DNA from: JANOBD01 sp031411495
Lineage (GTDB): Bacteria; Planctomycetota; Phycisphaerae; Tepidisphaerales; Tepidisphaeraceae
Reading direction: 5' to 3'
Length of the DNA stretch: 64,000 nt
Assembly (NCBI GenBank): GCA_031411495.1
Contig: JANOBD010000101.1
Coordinates: 1-64,000, forward strand
A program made the position numbers and the translations under genes. The notes beneath the pieces are model-generated. The model did not search any database. It was given only the letters and a program-made list of their open reading frames with translations, and was not told the origin of the DNA. Below are positions 32,385 through 40,549 of the stretch, one piece after another. Numbering within the stretch: the first letter of the stretch is position 1; every line of letters starts with the position of its first letter.

Positions 32385-34193
32385 GTGGTTATTCATTGGC
32401 TCAAACGGAACTGGTCTATCGTCCTCGTGGTGATGGTGTCGCTGCTCGTGCTCCTGCCACGCAGCGCGTATATCGCGAGTGTCCACAGCGAGTGCATCGA
32501 CGACGAGTATCACCTCGTCCGCGGCGTGCGCTTTCTGAGCGGCGACCTCGGACGATTGCCGCTGAACGATCCGACCCTGGGCGAAGCAATCATGGCGCTG
32601 CCGGTGTGGGTGGCGGATGCGCATCCCAATCGGGACTACAAGTACGGACAGATCCTTCATGGCCAGAAGGTGCCCGTCGAGACGCTGATGATGCGCGTCG
32701 CGCTCTGGAAGTCGATCCTGTTCGTGCCCGGCGTGCTGCTGGCGTTCGTGTGGGTTCGCCGGCTGTACAATGAACGCGCCGCGTGGGTCGCGGCGGCGAT
32801 TCTGCTGATCGAACCGACGATCAGCGCCCACATCGTGCCGGCGGGGCTGGACGTGCTCGGGTTCGAGGCGATTCTGGCCGGTTGCTTCTGCTGGTGGCGA
32901 TATTTCGAGAAGCAGACGTGGCGACGGTTGGTCGTTGCCGCCTGTGTGAGCGGGGCGGCGATGCTCATCAAGCATACGGGGATCATCCTGCCGATTGTCG
33001 CGCTGGCCTATGCGGCGGTGTGGTGGTTGAAGCGATGGCGCGAATCACTCTCCCCCGTACCCGGGGGGGAGGGGCGGGGTGACGGGGTAGCGACTGGCGG
33101 CGCCCACAAGTCCTTTGAACAGGCAAGTGACCGACCCCTCGCCCCAACTCTCTCCCCTGGCCACAACGGGGAGGGAACCAGAACGTTGCTCGCGAGCACG
33201 CTGCGCCGCGACCTTCTCCACGCAGTTTGCGCGATCGGGATCGCGTTCATCGTGCTCACGATTCTCTCCGGCGGTTTCATCAAAGTTGCCCGGCCGGAAT
33301 CAATCTCCGAATCGTCGCTGCTCGGCAAGCTCTTTAACTACCCGCTTCCCGCAGGTTACTACATCAAGAGCCTGCAGACGGCGGCCTTTCATGGTGGGGA
33401 AGGGCACCCGTCGTGGCTGCTGGGCCATCGCAACGACAGCGGAAGCTGGTACTACTACCCCGTCGTCGCGTTCTACAAGGTGCCGATCGCGCTGATGGCA
33501 TTCATCGTGCTTGGCGTCCTTTCGCTGATCCGGATCCGCCCGCGCTTCGGCGAACTCGCGCTGCTTGTGCCGATGGTGCTGCTGCTGATCCTGATCACCA
33601 AAGGCGGCATCAACATCGGTTTTCGTCATGCGATTCCGGCGTACGCGCTTCTGCTCTTGCTCTGCTGCCGATCGATGTTGATCGACCTCAAATGGATTCG
33701 CCTGCTCGTGCCGGCGCTGCTCGCGGTCGCACTTATCGACTCGGCCCGCTTCTTCCCGAACCTGATCAGCTACATCAATTTTCCGCGCGACAAGGTCTGG
33801 ATGGATCTGAACGATTCCAACCTCGACTGGGGTCAGGGGCTCAAGCAGATCCGAAAGTGGGTCTACTCGCGCGAGAGTTGGAACCAGGATGGACGGCCCA
33901 TCGGCGTTCGCTACTTCGGCCTCGATTACTCGCCGAACGTAGAGCATTATCTGAAGGGAACGAGTGCAACGCGCGTCCCGCGAAACGTCGGCCCGCCGGA
34001 TCACGGCATACTCATCACCAGCCCCGTGTACGTTGCCGGCATGTTCGAGAAGCCGGGGCTGTATGACTTTCTGCGAAGCGAAAGCCCGATCGCAATCATC
34101 GGCGACAGCAACCTCGTCTTCGATCTCGATGATATTTACGCCCGACGACCTGAAGTCAGACCTCACCATGCCACGACCGCGCCCGCGGAATGA
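32385..34193 (+). CDS. GT39-like membrane glycosyltransferase, open frame containing a spacer repeat
   Basis: A ~602-residue polytopic membrane protein resembling dolichyl-phosphate-mannose-type (GT39/PMT-like) glycosyltransferases. After the first TM (~WSIVLVVMVSLLVLLP) comes the acidic pair IDDEYHLVRG, in the position of the catalytic Asp loop; GINIGFRHAIPAYALLLLL and WMDLNDSNLDWGQGLKQIRK are typical of this group. About ten hydrophobic segments are present. A ~48-residue insert (LSPVPGGEGRG to PGHNGEGT) is translated repeat DNA in a loop between TMs. The start is uncertain: GTG 32385 is preferred, while the frame is open to TTG 32301. It follows the FG-GAP gene closely. Confidence 0.75.
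   Translation: MVIHWLKRNWSIVLVVMVSLLVLLPRSAYIASVHSECIDDEYHLVRGVRFLSGDLGRLPLNDPTLGEAIMALPVWVADAHPNRDYKYGQILHGQKVPVETLMMRVALWKSILFVPGVLLAFVWVRRLYNERAAWVAAAILLIEPTISAHIVPAGLDVLGFEAILAGCFCWWRYFEKQTWRRLVVAACVSGAAMLIKHTGIILPIVALAYAAVWWLKRWRESLSPVPGGEGRGDGVATGGAHKSFEQASDRPLAPTLSPGHNGEGTRTLLASTLRRDLLHAVCAIGIAFIVLTILSGGFIKVARPESISESSLLGKLFNYPLPAGYYIKSLQTAAFHGGEGHPSWLLGHRNDSGSWYYYPVVAFYKVPIALMAFIVLGVLSLIRIRPRFGELALLVPMVLLLILITKGGINIGFRHAIPAYALLLLLCCRSMLIDLKWIRLLVPALLAVALIDSARFFPNLISYINFPRDKVWMDLNDSNLDWGQGLKQIRKWVYSRESWNQDGRPIGVRYFGLDYSPNVEHYLKGTSATRVPRNVGPPDHGILITSPVYVAGMFEKPGLYDFLRSESPIAIIGDSNLVFDLDDIYARRPEVRPHHATTAPAE
33048..33176. repeat. REP-like inverted spacer element inside a coding frame
   Basis: The left part contains CTCTCCCCCGTACCC, GGGGGGGAGGGGCGGGG and GACGGGGT. 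The right part contains the complementary words ACCCCTC-GCCCCAA-CTCTCTC-CCC in 7-base phase and a second small palindrome (CTCCCC...GGGGAG). It resembles common intergenic bacterial palindromes but lies inside the GT39-like gene with the frame kept open. Confidence 0.7.
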
Positions 34194-34330
34194 AGTGCGT
34201 GCCGAGTCGCTTCGAGGAGCGATCCTCCGTAATTTGATTTGCACGTTCGGACGAAGCGGCACCAACATTGTCGTTGGGGGAGGCATCGCGATGCCTGGCG
34301 TGCATGGAAAAGCAGTTCGGGCCAAACAAA

Positions 34331-34361
34331 ACGACAGCTTGTCGTAAAGACAAGCTGTCGT
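34331..34361 (-). terminator. Intrinsic terminator of the large LEPR-XLL gene
   Basis: A perfect 13-bp stem, ACGACAGCTTGTC / GACAAGCTGTCGT, with a 5-base loop. On the minus strand it is followed by TTTTGTTTGG, a good T-tract. It lies 45 bases past the stop at 34406 and is the strongest terminator in the window. Confidence 0.85.
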
Positions 34362-34405
34362 GAAGAGATTTCGATCGGTCGTTGCGAGCGCGGTCGGAAC
34401 CGAGT

Positions 34406-37400
34406 TCAGGTCAGGACGCTGTCCGCGGTTGTGCCGGACGGAATTCGGCGCGTCCGGGCGGAGTTTGCCGCGACCATGCTGTTGACGATTGCGATGGCCG
34501 AGTTGCCGTATTGCTGTGCCAATGCGAGCAGGTCATCGAACGTGACCGAGCCGTCGTAGTTGATGTCGCCCTGCGACCAGCCCTTGCCGGTTCCGGTGTA
34601 GTTCTGCGCCATCACCAGCAGGTCGTCGAAGTTCACGGTGCCGTCGAGGTTTAAGTCGCCATTGAGCGCGTACTTAATCAGCAGGTCGCCGGCGGCGATC
34701 GGGAGACCGTATAGCGTGGTGAGCGCTGTTCCGGTGCCCGCGAATGCATAACCGAGGGAATCGGCAAGTGCCGACGCGCCCACGAAGGTGGACATGAAGG
34801 ATGGCTGGGCGCCGTTCCAGAGTCCGCCGTTGCGGCCGTTGATCAGACGCGTACGGTAGAAGGTTTCGTCTGCCGCGCCGCGGCGGAGGTAGGCGTTGTC
34901 GTTCACGTCGACCCGGCCGGTGATGTTGGCGCCGGATACGGAGAGCATCTTGTCGTGACCGGCGAGGAGCGTGACCACACCGCCAGCGCCAAGCGAGAGA
35001 ACACCAATTTCATCGCTGGCGCTGAAAATGACGGACGCGGTTCCAACCCCGTCGGCGTTGACGTTGACCGGCTCGGCGGAACCGGCACCGGTGGTGAGAT
35101 ACACCGGCGTCGACGTCTCAACGATATTGACCGTGTCGTCGGCGGCGCCCATATCCAACGTCAATGTCCAACCGACGCTGTTGCCGTTGAGCGTAACCGT
35201 ATCGTTGCCGCCGCCGCTATTGATCGTCGTATTCCGATAGAAGTCGTTGATTGTGAACGAGTCCGCTTGCGCGCCACCGTCCACCCGCACCGAGCTGACA
35301 TCCGCGTTCTTGTAGCTGATCGTGCCCGCTGGCATGAGTCCGGCGATGTTGGTGAATCCGCTCGCCACCGACCAGGTCGCATTCCGGGCAACCGAGCCAT
35401 AGAGGTCTGTGACTTCAATGGTGGTGAAGCTCGGGGCGTTGTCGATAGTGATGTTGCCTGTCATCCCGTCGAGGCCGTCGCCGAAGATCAAGAACGGGAA
35501 CGAAATGAAGAATGTGTCATCGCCGATGCGAACGGTATCGCCGCTGCCGGTGTTGTGAATATTCAGCGTTTCCGAGTTGTCGTAGACGCGGAGCATGTCG
35601 GCCGCGGAACCCATCGTCAGATTGATGGAACTGATGTCGTTTCGATCCCAGTAAATGGAGGCCGGAGCGACGCCGCTCAAATAACCCAGAGGTGCGCCGC
35701 CACCGTCAGTCGTGAATCCCATCGTGCCCGTGCGGGCGACCGTGTCGCTACCTTCGAGCAGATTGAGTGTCGTGAACGAAGGATTGTTGTAGACGTAGAC
35801 CGCAGCGTTGATGTTCTGGAGACCGATGCCGGCCGCGTTATCGCCGACATTGACGACATCGCCGCCACCCGCCGAGTGCACATCGATCGGCTGGCCCGTA
35901 TAGGTACTCGGGATGTTCACCGTATCTGCCGCGGTCGTCGTGGTAAGCGTGAGGCCTTCAAGAGCCGCATCGTAGAAGAAGCCAGCCCAACCCGGGCGAT
36001 CGAAGCGCGCACTGGTGATGGTATAGGTTTGAGCGGTGCTCAGGCCGTCATCGTAGACCCAGACATGGTCTCCTGCGCCGGTGCCGCCGTACACGTTGAT
36101 CGAGCCGCTTGGCGAATTGCTGAGGTTTCTGGAGTAGAAGTCGAAATCAAAGTAGTCATCGCCGGCGCCGCCGTCTTCATAGACGGTCTTGCCGCCGTTG
36201 CCTTCCATGCGAAGGTAGTCATTGCCGTCGCCGCCTTGGATGGAGACGTAACTGATCGAGCCGAGCGGGACGATCGTGCGCCAAGAGCCGAGGTTGCCCG
36301 CGCCGGGAAGGGATCCCGAGCCGGCGACGTCGGCCGACACGTCGACATCGACGATCATGTTGGAGCCGCTGACCGAGATGGCGATCACGTCGGAACTGGT
36401 ACCCGGTCCGCCGCGCACCTGCAGGATGCCGCTGGAATCGAGTGAGGCATACATGGTTTCGAAGTTTGCCGGCGAAACGGTGCTATAGCCGAGCGTGTCG
36501 TGGAAGATCAGCCGCAGGTTTTCAGGAACGAGGCAGCGCTGGCTGAACGAGTAATAGGCGTTGCCGGCGTCGTCGGTGCCGTTGTAGCCCGTGCCGCCAA
36601 AGGTGAGAGATTGCGGCTCGGCGGTATGAATGGCGGCATTGAAGTTCTGGGGAGAGCCGGAGTTGAATGCGGTCATCAGGTGGTTGATGTTTGCCGAGTT
36701 TTCGACGAACAGTTTCGCACCGCTCGCACCGCCCGCGGCGTCGTTGACGCCGGTATTCGTGACGAAGCTTTGAAGACCTGAAGGGGCGGTGAACAGCCCC
36801 ATGCAGTGGGCCATTTCCGCCAGCGCGACGGTCAGGAAATCGCCCTTACCCAATCCCGGGGAACCGGATTGAGCTTCGGCGGCGAAGGCATTGTCGATGG
36901 TGCCCATGTATTCGCTGTTGTCGTAGGGAGTCGGGTCGATGAACCAGCCGCTGCCGAAGCCGTCACCGCCGCTGCCCATGGTAATGCCGCCGCTGAGCGG
37001 TTTGCTGCCTGCCCAGCTCGAGACGCCGGCACTGGCCCCGTTTCCGCTTGCGCCGGTGGCCATCTTGACGGTGAGTTGGTAGGTCGAGCCGGCGAAGCCG
37101 CCACCGTAGTTGAATGCCCCGATGGTTCGCGCCCACATGTTGATCGCAGCGTCCATGACGGCACGTGCGATGTTGGCGTTGACGCCGAACACGTCATTGA
37201 ACCGGTCGTTATTTGTGCCGCTGGTTACGCCGCGATTCGTCCAGACGATCGGCGCCACGTCGCCGGAACCGCTGCCGCCTGACCTCACCGCTGTCGTGCC
37301 GGAGCCGGCGATATGAGACGTCTCGCCTTTGGCGAGGTTGACGGACGCGTTCTCCCCGCCGCCAGTGAGATAGTTCAATTGCTTTCCGAGCGCCAGCGCC

Positions 37401-37660
37401 TGAGCCGAAAGCGAGTACGGCGCCGGCGTCGCCGGCGTTGGCGACTGGGTGATCATCGAGCTTTTGAAGTTGGCAACGTCCAGGACATTGTTCGGATCGA
37501 GCACCGTCTGCGGCATCAACCTCCAGTTTTCTGATGCCGGGATGTTTGCGTCGACGCATAACATCTGTCGCAATTCAAGCTGCTCAACGACCTGCCGAAC
37601 GCTGGGGTGAAATGTTGAAACGACGAGACCGCGACGCGCTGTCCGATAAGAACTTCGCAT
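34406..37660 (-). CDS. Large exported LEPR-XLL protein with degenerate metalloprotease-like and dockerin-like parts
   Basis: About 1084 residues. The N-terminus carries VEQLELRQMLCVDA, a LEPR-XLL-like motif. Residues ~130-330 resemble secreted zinc-metalloprotease-like planctomycete proteins, but the expected HEIGH-type site is replaced by LAEMAHCMGLF (~275-285), so catalysis is doubtful. A long middle part is made of Asp/Gly-rich beta repeats (GGDGNDYLRMEGNGG, GGAGDDYFDFDF, SGDTVRIGDDTFF) like a beta helix or Ca2+ scaffold. The end (~998-1065) has two dockerin-like loops, GDLNLDGTVNFDDLLVMAQ and GDINYDGSVTFDDLLALAQ. The ATG at 37660 has GAGGAAAAA upstream; an in-frame ATG at 37693 is less likely. 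Confidence 0.8.
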   Translation of the reverse strand: MRSSYRTARRGLVVSTFHPSVRQVVEQLELRQMLCVDANIPASENWRLMPQTVLDPNNVLDVANFKSSMITQSPTPATPAPYSLSAQALALGKQLNYLTGGGENASVNLAKGETSHIAGSGTTAVRSGGSGSGDVAPIVWTNRGVTSGTNNDRFNDVFGVNANIARAVMDAAINMWARTIGAFNYGGGFAGSTYQLTVKMATGASGNGASAGVSSWAGSKPLSGGITMGSGGDGFGSGWFIDPTPYDNSEYMGTIDNAFAAEAQSGSPGLGKGDFLTVALAEMAHCMGLFTAPSGLQSFVTNTGVNDAAGGASGAKLFVENSANINHLMTAFNSGSPQNFNAAIHTAEPQSLTFGGTGYNGTDDAGNAYYSFSQRCLVPENLRLIFHDTLGYSTVSPANFETMYASLDSSGILQVRGGPGTSSDVIAISVSGSNMIVDVDVSADVAGSGSLPGAGNLGSWRTIVPLGSISYVSIQGGDGNDYLRMEGNGGKTVYEDGGAGDDYFDFDFYSRNLSNSPSGSINVYGGTGAGDHVWVYDDGLSTAQTYTITSARFDRPGWAGFFYDAALEGLTLTTTTAADTVNIPSTYTGQPIDVHSAGGGDVVNVGDNAAGIGLQNINAAVYVYNNPSFTTLNLLEGSDTVARTGTMGFTTDGGGAPLGYLSGVAPASIYWDRNDISSINLTMGSAADMLRVYDNSETLNIHNTGSGDTVRIGDDTFFISFPFLIFGDGLDGMTGNITIDNAPSFTTIEVTDLYGSVARNATWSVASGFTNIAGLMPAGTISYKNADVSSVRVDGGAQADSFTINDFYRNTTINSGGGNDTVTLNGNSVGWTLTLDMGAADDTVNIVETSTPVYLTTGAGSAEPVNVNADGVGTASVIFSASDEIGVLSLGAGGVVTLLAGHDKMLSVSGANITGRVDVNDNAYLRRGAADETFYRTRLINGRNGGLWNGAQPSFMSTFVGASALADSLGYAFAGTGTALTTLYGLPIAAGDLLIKYALNGDLNLDGTVNFDDLLVMAQNYTGTGKGWSQGDINYDGSVTFDDLLALAQQYGNSAIAIVNSMVAANSARTRRIPSGTTADSVLT

Positions 37661-37830
37661 TTTTTCCTCGAAAACAAGACGTGAGAAACACACTGATTGA
37701 ACCTACAACAACGGCCCGATAACAGTGAGATCACATTCTGCCACGACTCCGAAAAATGTCGAGACGACTTAGTCGACAAACGCCTATTCAGGAGTTTGCG
37801 TCGCAAGCATTTGTCAGTAAATGAGTTGTG

Positions 37831-39681
37831 TTATGCCTCGACCGCTTGGGCGGCCTTGCGCCCCATCTTCTTGCGCTCGTTTTCGGTCAGGTAGACCTTC
37901 CGAATCCGGATCGCGCTCGGCACCACTTCGACGATCTCGTCATCTTCGATGTACTCCAGCGCCTGCTCCAGCGTCATGATGCGCGGGTTGCGGATTGAGA
38001 TGTTCTCGTCGCTGCCGGTCGTCCGCATGTTGGTCAGCTTCTTGGCGATCGTGATGTTGACGGCCATGTCGTTGTCGCGGGCGTTTTCGCCGACGATCTG
38101 GCCCTCGTAGATCTCGTCGTTGTGCTTCACGAAGAGGGTTCCGCGCTCCTGCACGGTGTTCATCGAGTATTCGTTAGCCTTTCCATTGGCCATTGAGATC
38201 AGGACGCCGTTGCCGCGGCCGGGGACGTCGCCTCGGCTCTCGGCATACTCGTGGAAGTTGTGGTGCATGATCGCCATGCCTTGGGTGGCGGTCAGCATGC
38301 GGGTTCGCAGGCCGATTAGCCCGCGGGCGGGAATCGTGAACTCCAGGTGGACGGCGCCGTGACGATTGTCCATGCGAACGAGCTCGCCCTTGCGCCCGCC
38401 GACGAGCTGCATCACGGATCCCTGATGCATTTCCGGGACGTCGATGACCAGGTACTCGATCGGCTCCATCAGCACGCCGTTCTCGCGGCGATAGATCACC
38501 TGCGGCTTGCCGACGCTCAGTTCGAAGCCCTCGCGGCGCATCGTCTCGATGAGCACGCCCAGGTGCATCAGGCCGCGGCCGCTGACTTTGAACGCGTCGC
38601 GGTTTTCGGTTTCTTCCACCTTGAGCGCGACGTTCGATTCCAGTTCCTTCATCAGGCGATCGCGAAGGTTGCGACTGGTGACGAACTTTCCTTCGCGGCC
38701 GACGAATGGTGAATCGTTGACGCTGAACATCATCACCAGCGTCGGCGGTTCCACATCTGCCTGTTCGAGCGGCATGACGTTGTCGGGCTGGCAAACCGTG
38801 TTGCCGATATCGACCTTATCCAGACCCACGAGTGCGACGATATCGCCGGCGTAAGCTTCCTCGACCTTCTTGCGGCCGAAGCCTTCGAAGGCGTGAACTT
38901 CCTGCACCTTGGTCTTGGTCTGCTTGCCGTCACGGTCGACGACGACGACCTGCTGGCCGCTCTTAATCGAGCCGTTGTAGATGCGCCCGACACCGATGCG
39001 GCCGACATAGTCGTTGTAGAGGATCGAGTTCACGCGGAGCTGGAGGGGCTTGTCGCGGTCGCCGTGCGGCGCGGGCACGTGCTTCAAAATCGCTTCGAAC
39101 ACGGGGATGATGTTGTTGTTGGGCTTCTTGATGTCCCACGTCGCCGTGCCGTTTCGGCCCGAGGCGTAGATGACCGGGAAGTCCAGCGTTTCATCGTCGG
39201 CACCGAGTTCGACGAAGAGATCGAACACTTCGTTGAGAACCTGGTCGATGCGCGCATCAGGCCGGTCGATCTTGTTGATCACCACGATCGGGCGGAGCTG
39301 GTTTTCGAAGGCCTTTTTCAGAACGAAGCGGGTCTGCGGAAGCGGGCCCTCGGCCGCGTCGCAGAGCAGGAACACGCCGTCGGCCATCGAGAGGACGCGC
39401 TCGACTTCGCCGCCGAAGTCGGCGTGGCCCGGCGTGTCGATGAGGTTAATTTTGAAGGTCTGCTTGGTTTCCGGGTCGGTGTAGTTGATGGCGACGTTCT
39501 TGGCCAGGATGGTGACGCCGCGCTCGCGCTCGAGCGGGTTGGAGTCGAGCATCGTGTCCTGGACCTGGTTGTCGCGGAAGTTTCCGGATTGGCGGAGAAG
39601 GGCATCGACCATGGTGGTTTTGCCATGGTCGACGTGGGCAATGATGGCAACGTTGCGGATATCGTTTCGCACCTGATTCAT
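37831..39681 (-). CDS. typA: Ribosome-associated GTPase BipA/TypA
   Basis: A 616-residue translational GTPase related to EF-G that binds 70S ribosomes and assists 50S assembly and stress adaptation. G motifs: IIAHVDHGKTTMVDALL, DTPGHADFGGEVERVL and VINKIDRPDAR. The later BipA-type parts are clear: GRGLMHLGVLIETMRREGFE, GKPQVIYRRENG, and the C-terminal TTGSDENISIRNPRIMTLEQ and EVVPSAIRIRKVYL. The ATG at 39681 starts at MNQVRNDIRNVAII, like other members, but lacks a good ribosome-binding site. A 21-base-spaced repeat lies directly upstream. Confidence 0.93.
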   Translation of the reverse strand: MNQVRNDIRNVAIIAHVDHGKTTMVDALLRQSGNFRDNQVQDTMLDSNPLERERGVTILAKNVAINYTDPETKQTFKINLIDTPGHADFGGEVERVLSMADGVFLLCDAAEGPLPQTRFVLKKAFENQLRPIVVINKIDRPDARIDQVLNEVFDLFVELGADDETLDFPVIYASGRNGTATWDIKKPNNNIIPVFEAILKHVPAPHGDRDKPLQLRVNSILYNDYVGRIGVGRIYNGSIKSGQQVVVVDRDGKQTKTKVQEVHAFEGFGRKKVEEAYAGDIVALVGLDKVDIGNTVCQPDNVMPLEQADVEPPTLVMMFSVNDSPFVGREGKFVTSRNLRDRLMKELESNVALKVEETENRDAFKVSGRGLMHLGVLIETMRREGFELSVGKPQVIYRRENGVLMEPIEYLVIDVPEMHQGSVMQLVGGRKGELVRMDNRHGAVHLEFTIPARGLIGLRTRMLTATQGMAIMHHNFHEYAESRGDVPGRGNGVLISMANGKANEYSMNTVQERGTLFVKHNDEIYEGQIVGENARDNDMAVNITIAKKLTNMRTTGSDENISIRNPRIMTLEQALEYIEDDEIVEVVPSAIRIRKVYLTENERKKMGRKAAQAVEA

Positions 39682-39684
39682 GAT

Positions 39685-39716
39685 CGTAAGCTCTGCTTTG
39701 CTGAGCGTAAGCTCTG
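39685..39716. repeat. 21-base-spaced direct repeat in front of typA
   Basis: CGTAAGCTCTG occurs at 39685-39695 and 39706-39716 (21 bases apart), immediately 5' of the typA start on the minus strand. In the typA frame it would encode a repeated ELT-xxxx heptapeptide. Confidence 0.6.
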
Positions 39717-39890
39717 GCTGAGTCTGAAAAACACAAAGAGTACCCGGGAGCGTCAATTCGGCCCCGCTGGGGAGACACAAGTTTCCACACGGGAAAAACC
39801 CGTTGTTTACACGCGACCCCAAGGCCCGGCGTGAAAAGAGCCCGGCAGTATAGCGACCGAAAGGCCAAGCGTCACGGGGCGGGGAAGAAA

Positions 39891-39925
39891 GGGATGAGGG
39901 ATGAGGGCGGAGGGATGAACGAACG
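39891..39925. repeat. Heptamer tandem repeat
   Basis: Five consecutive heptamers: GGGATGA-GGGATGA-GGGCGGA-GGGATGA-ACGAACG. It has the same 7-base phase as the spacers in the nusA-infB operon; a complementary arm is not clear here. Confidence 0.7.
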
Positions 39926-39940
39926 CGTGTTCTGCTCCCC

Positions 39941-40195
39941 TCAGCGCGTCGGTCGCTTGGGTTGAGTTTGCTTGAGAGCGGTTTCGGATGAGTGCCGGGT
40001 GAGCTTGCGATGGCGCCCGATGATCGACTTCCGTCGTCGGCGAGCCAAGAAGAGTCCTCGCCGAACGTCGAATCGTGGCTTGAAAGGCCGGTGAGAGCCT
40101 TGACGGCTCGCCAGCGTATTGAACGCCCACTCGCCCTTGATGATTCGCGTGCATAACTCGTTATTTGAATTGAGGATGAAGACGGAATCGGCCAT
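39941..40195 (-). CDS. Doubtful small basic ORF
   Basis: An 84-codon frame starting MADSVFILNSNNELCTRIIK, with an Arg/Lys-rich second half (FLARRRRKSIIGRHRK). No family is recognised and only a poor ribosome-binding site is present. It is listed because it is the only candidate gene in an 868-base gap. Confidence 0.25.
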   Translation of the reverse strand: MADSVFILNSNNELCTRIIKGEWAFNTLASRQGSHRPFKPRFDVRRGLFLARRRRKSIIGRHRKLTRHSSETALKQTQPKRPTR

Positions 40196-40549
40196 CCACG
40201 AGAGCTGATCGGCTTGGTTCGCGAAACCCTCTCAGACCATCTCATTTCCTCTCGTTCGGAGCGGCCCGGTTTCCGGCCAGGCGGAGATGCAGGGCAGGTT
40301 CGCGCGGCGCGCACGTCTCCCGCGACGACGCGACCGGGTGGCCGAGCGAGAATTTGTGGGACTGATCGCATCGCGCTCACGAAATCACCCCGTGTCATAT
40401 CATTCGTGCGAGATCGAATGAAAGCCCAAAAAATGAGGCGCCGGCAGATGCATTATCGGGGAAAACTGAGTTCAGTTTTCTATCGCGTTTTGATAGTTTG
40501 CGGAACGCTATTTTTGTTTTTGCGTTCAAGTTGAGATTGGGGAGTTCAA

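Larger units (their letters stand above)
39682..40549. other. 868-base intergenic region between typA and a PEP-CTERM gene
   Basis: Divergent upstream region. It holds the 21-base-spaced repeat next to typA, a heptad repeat at 39891-39925, and AT-rich DNA at ~40420-40530 that probably contains the promoter of the downstream gene; I found no well-spaced -35/-10. One minus-strand frame of 84 codons (39941-40195, very basic) is the only candidate small gene and is weak. Confidence 0.45.
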
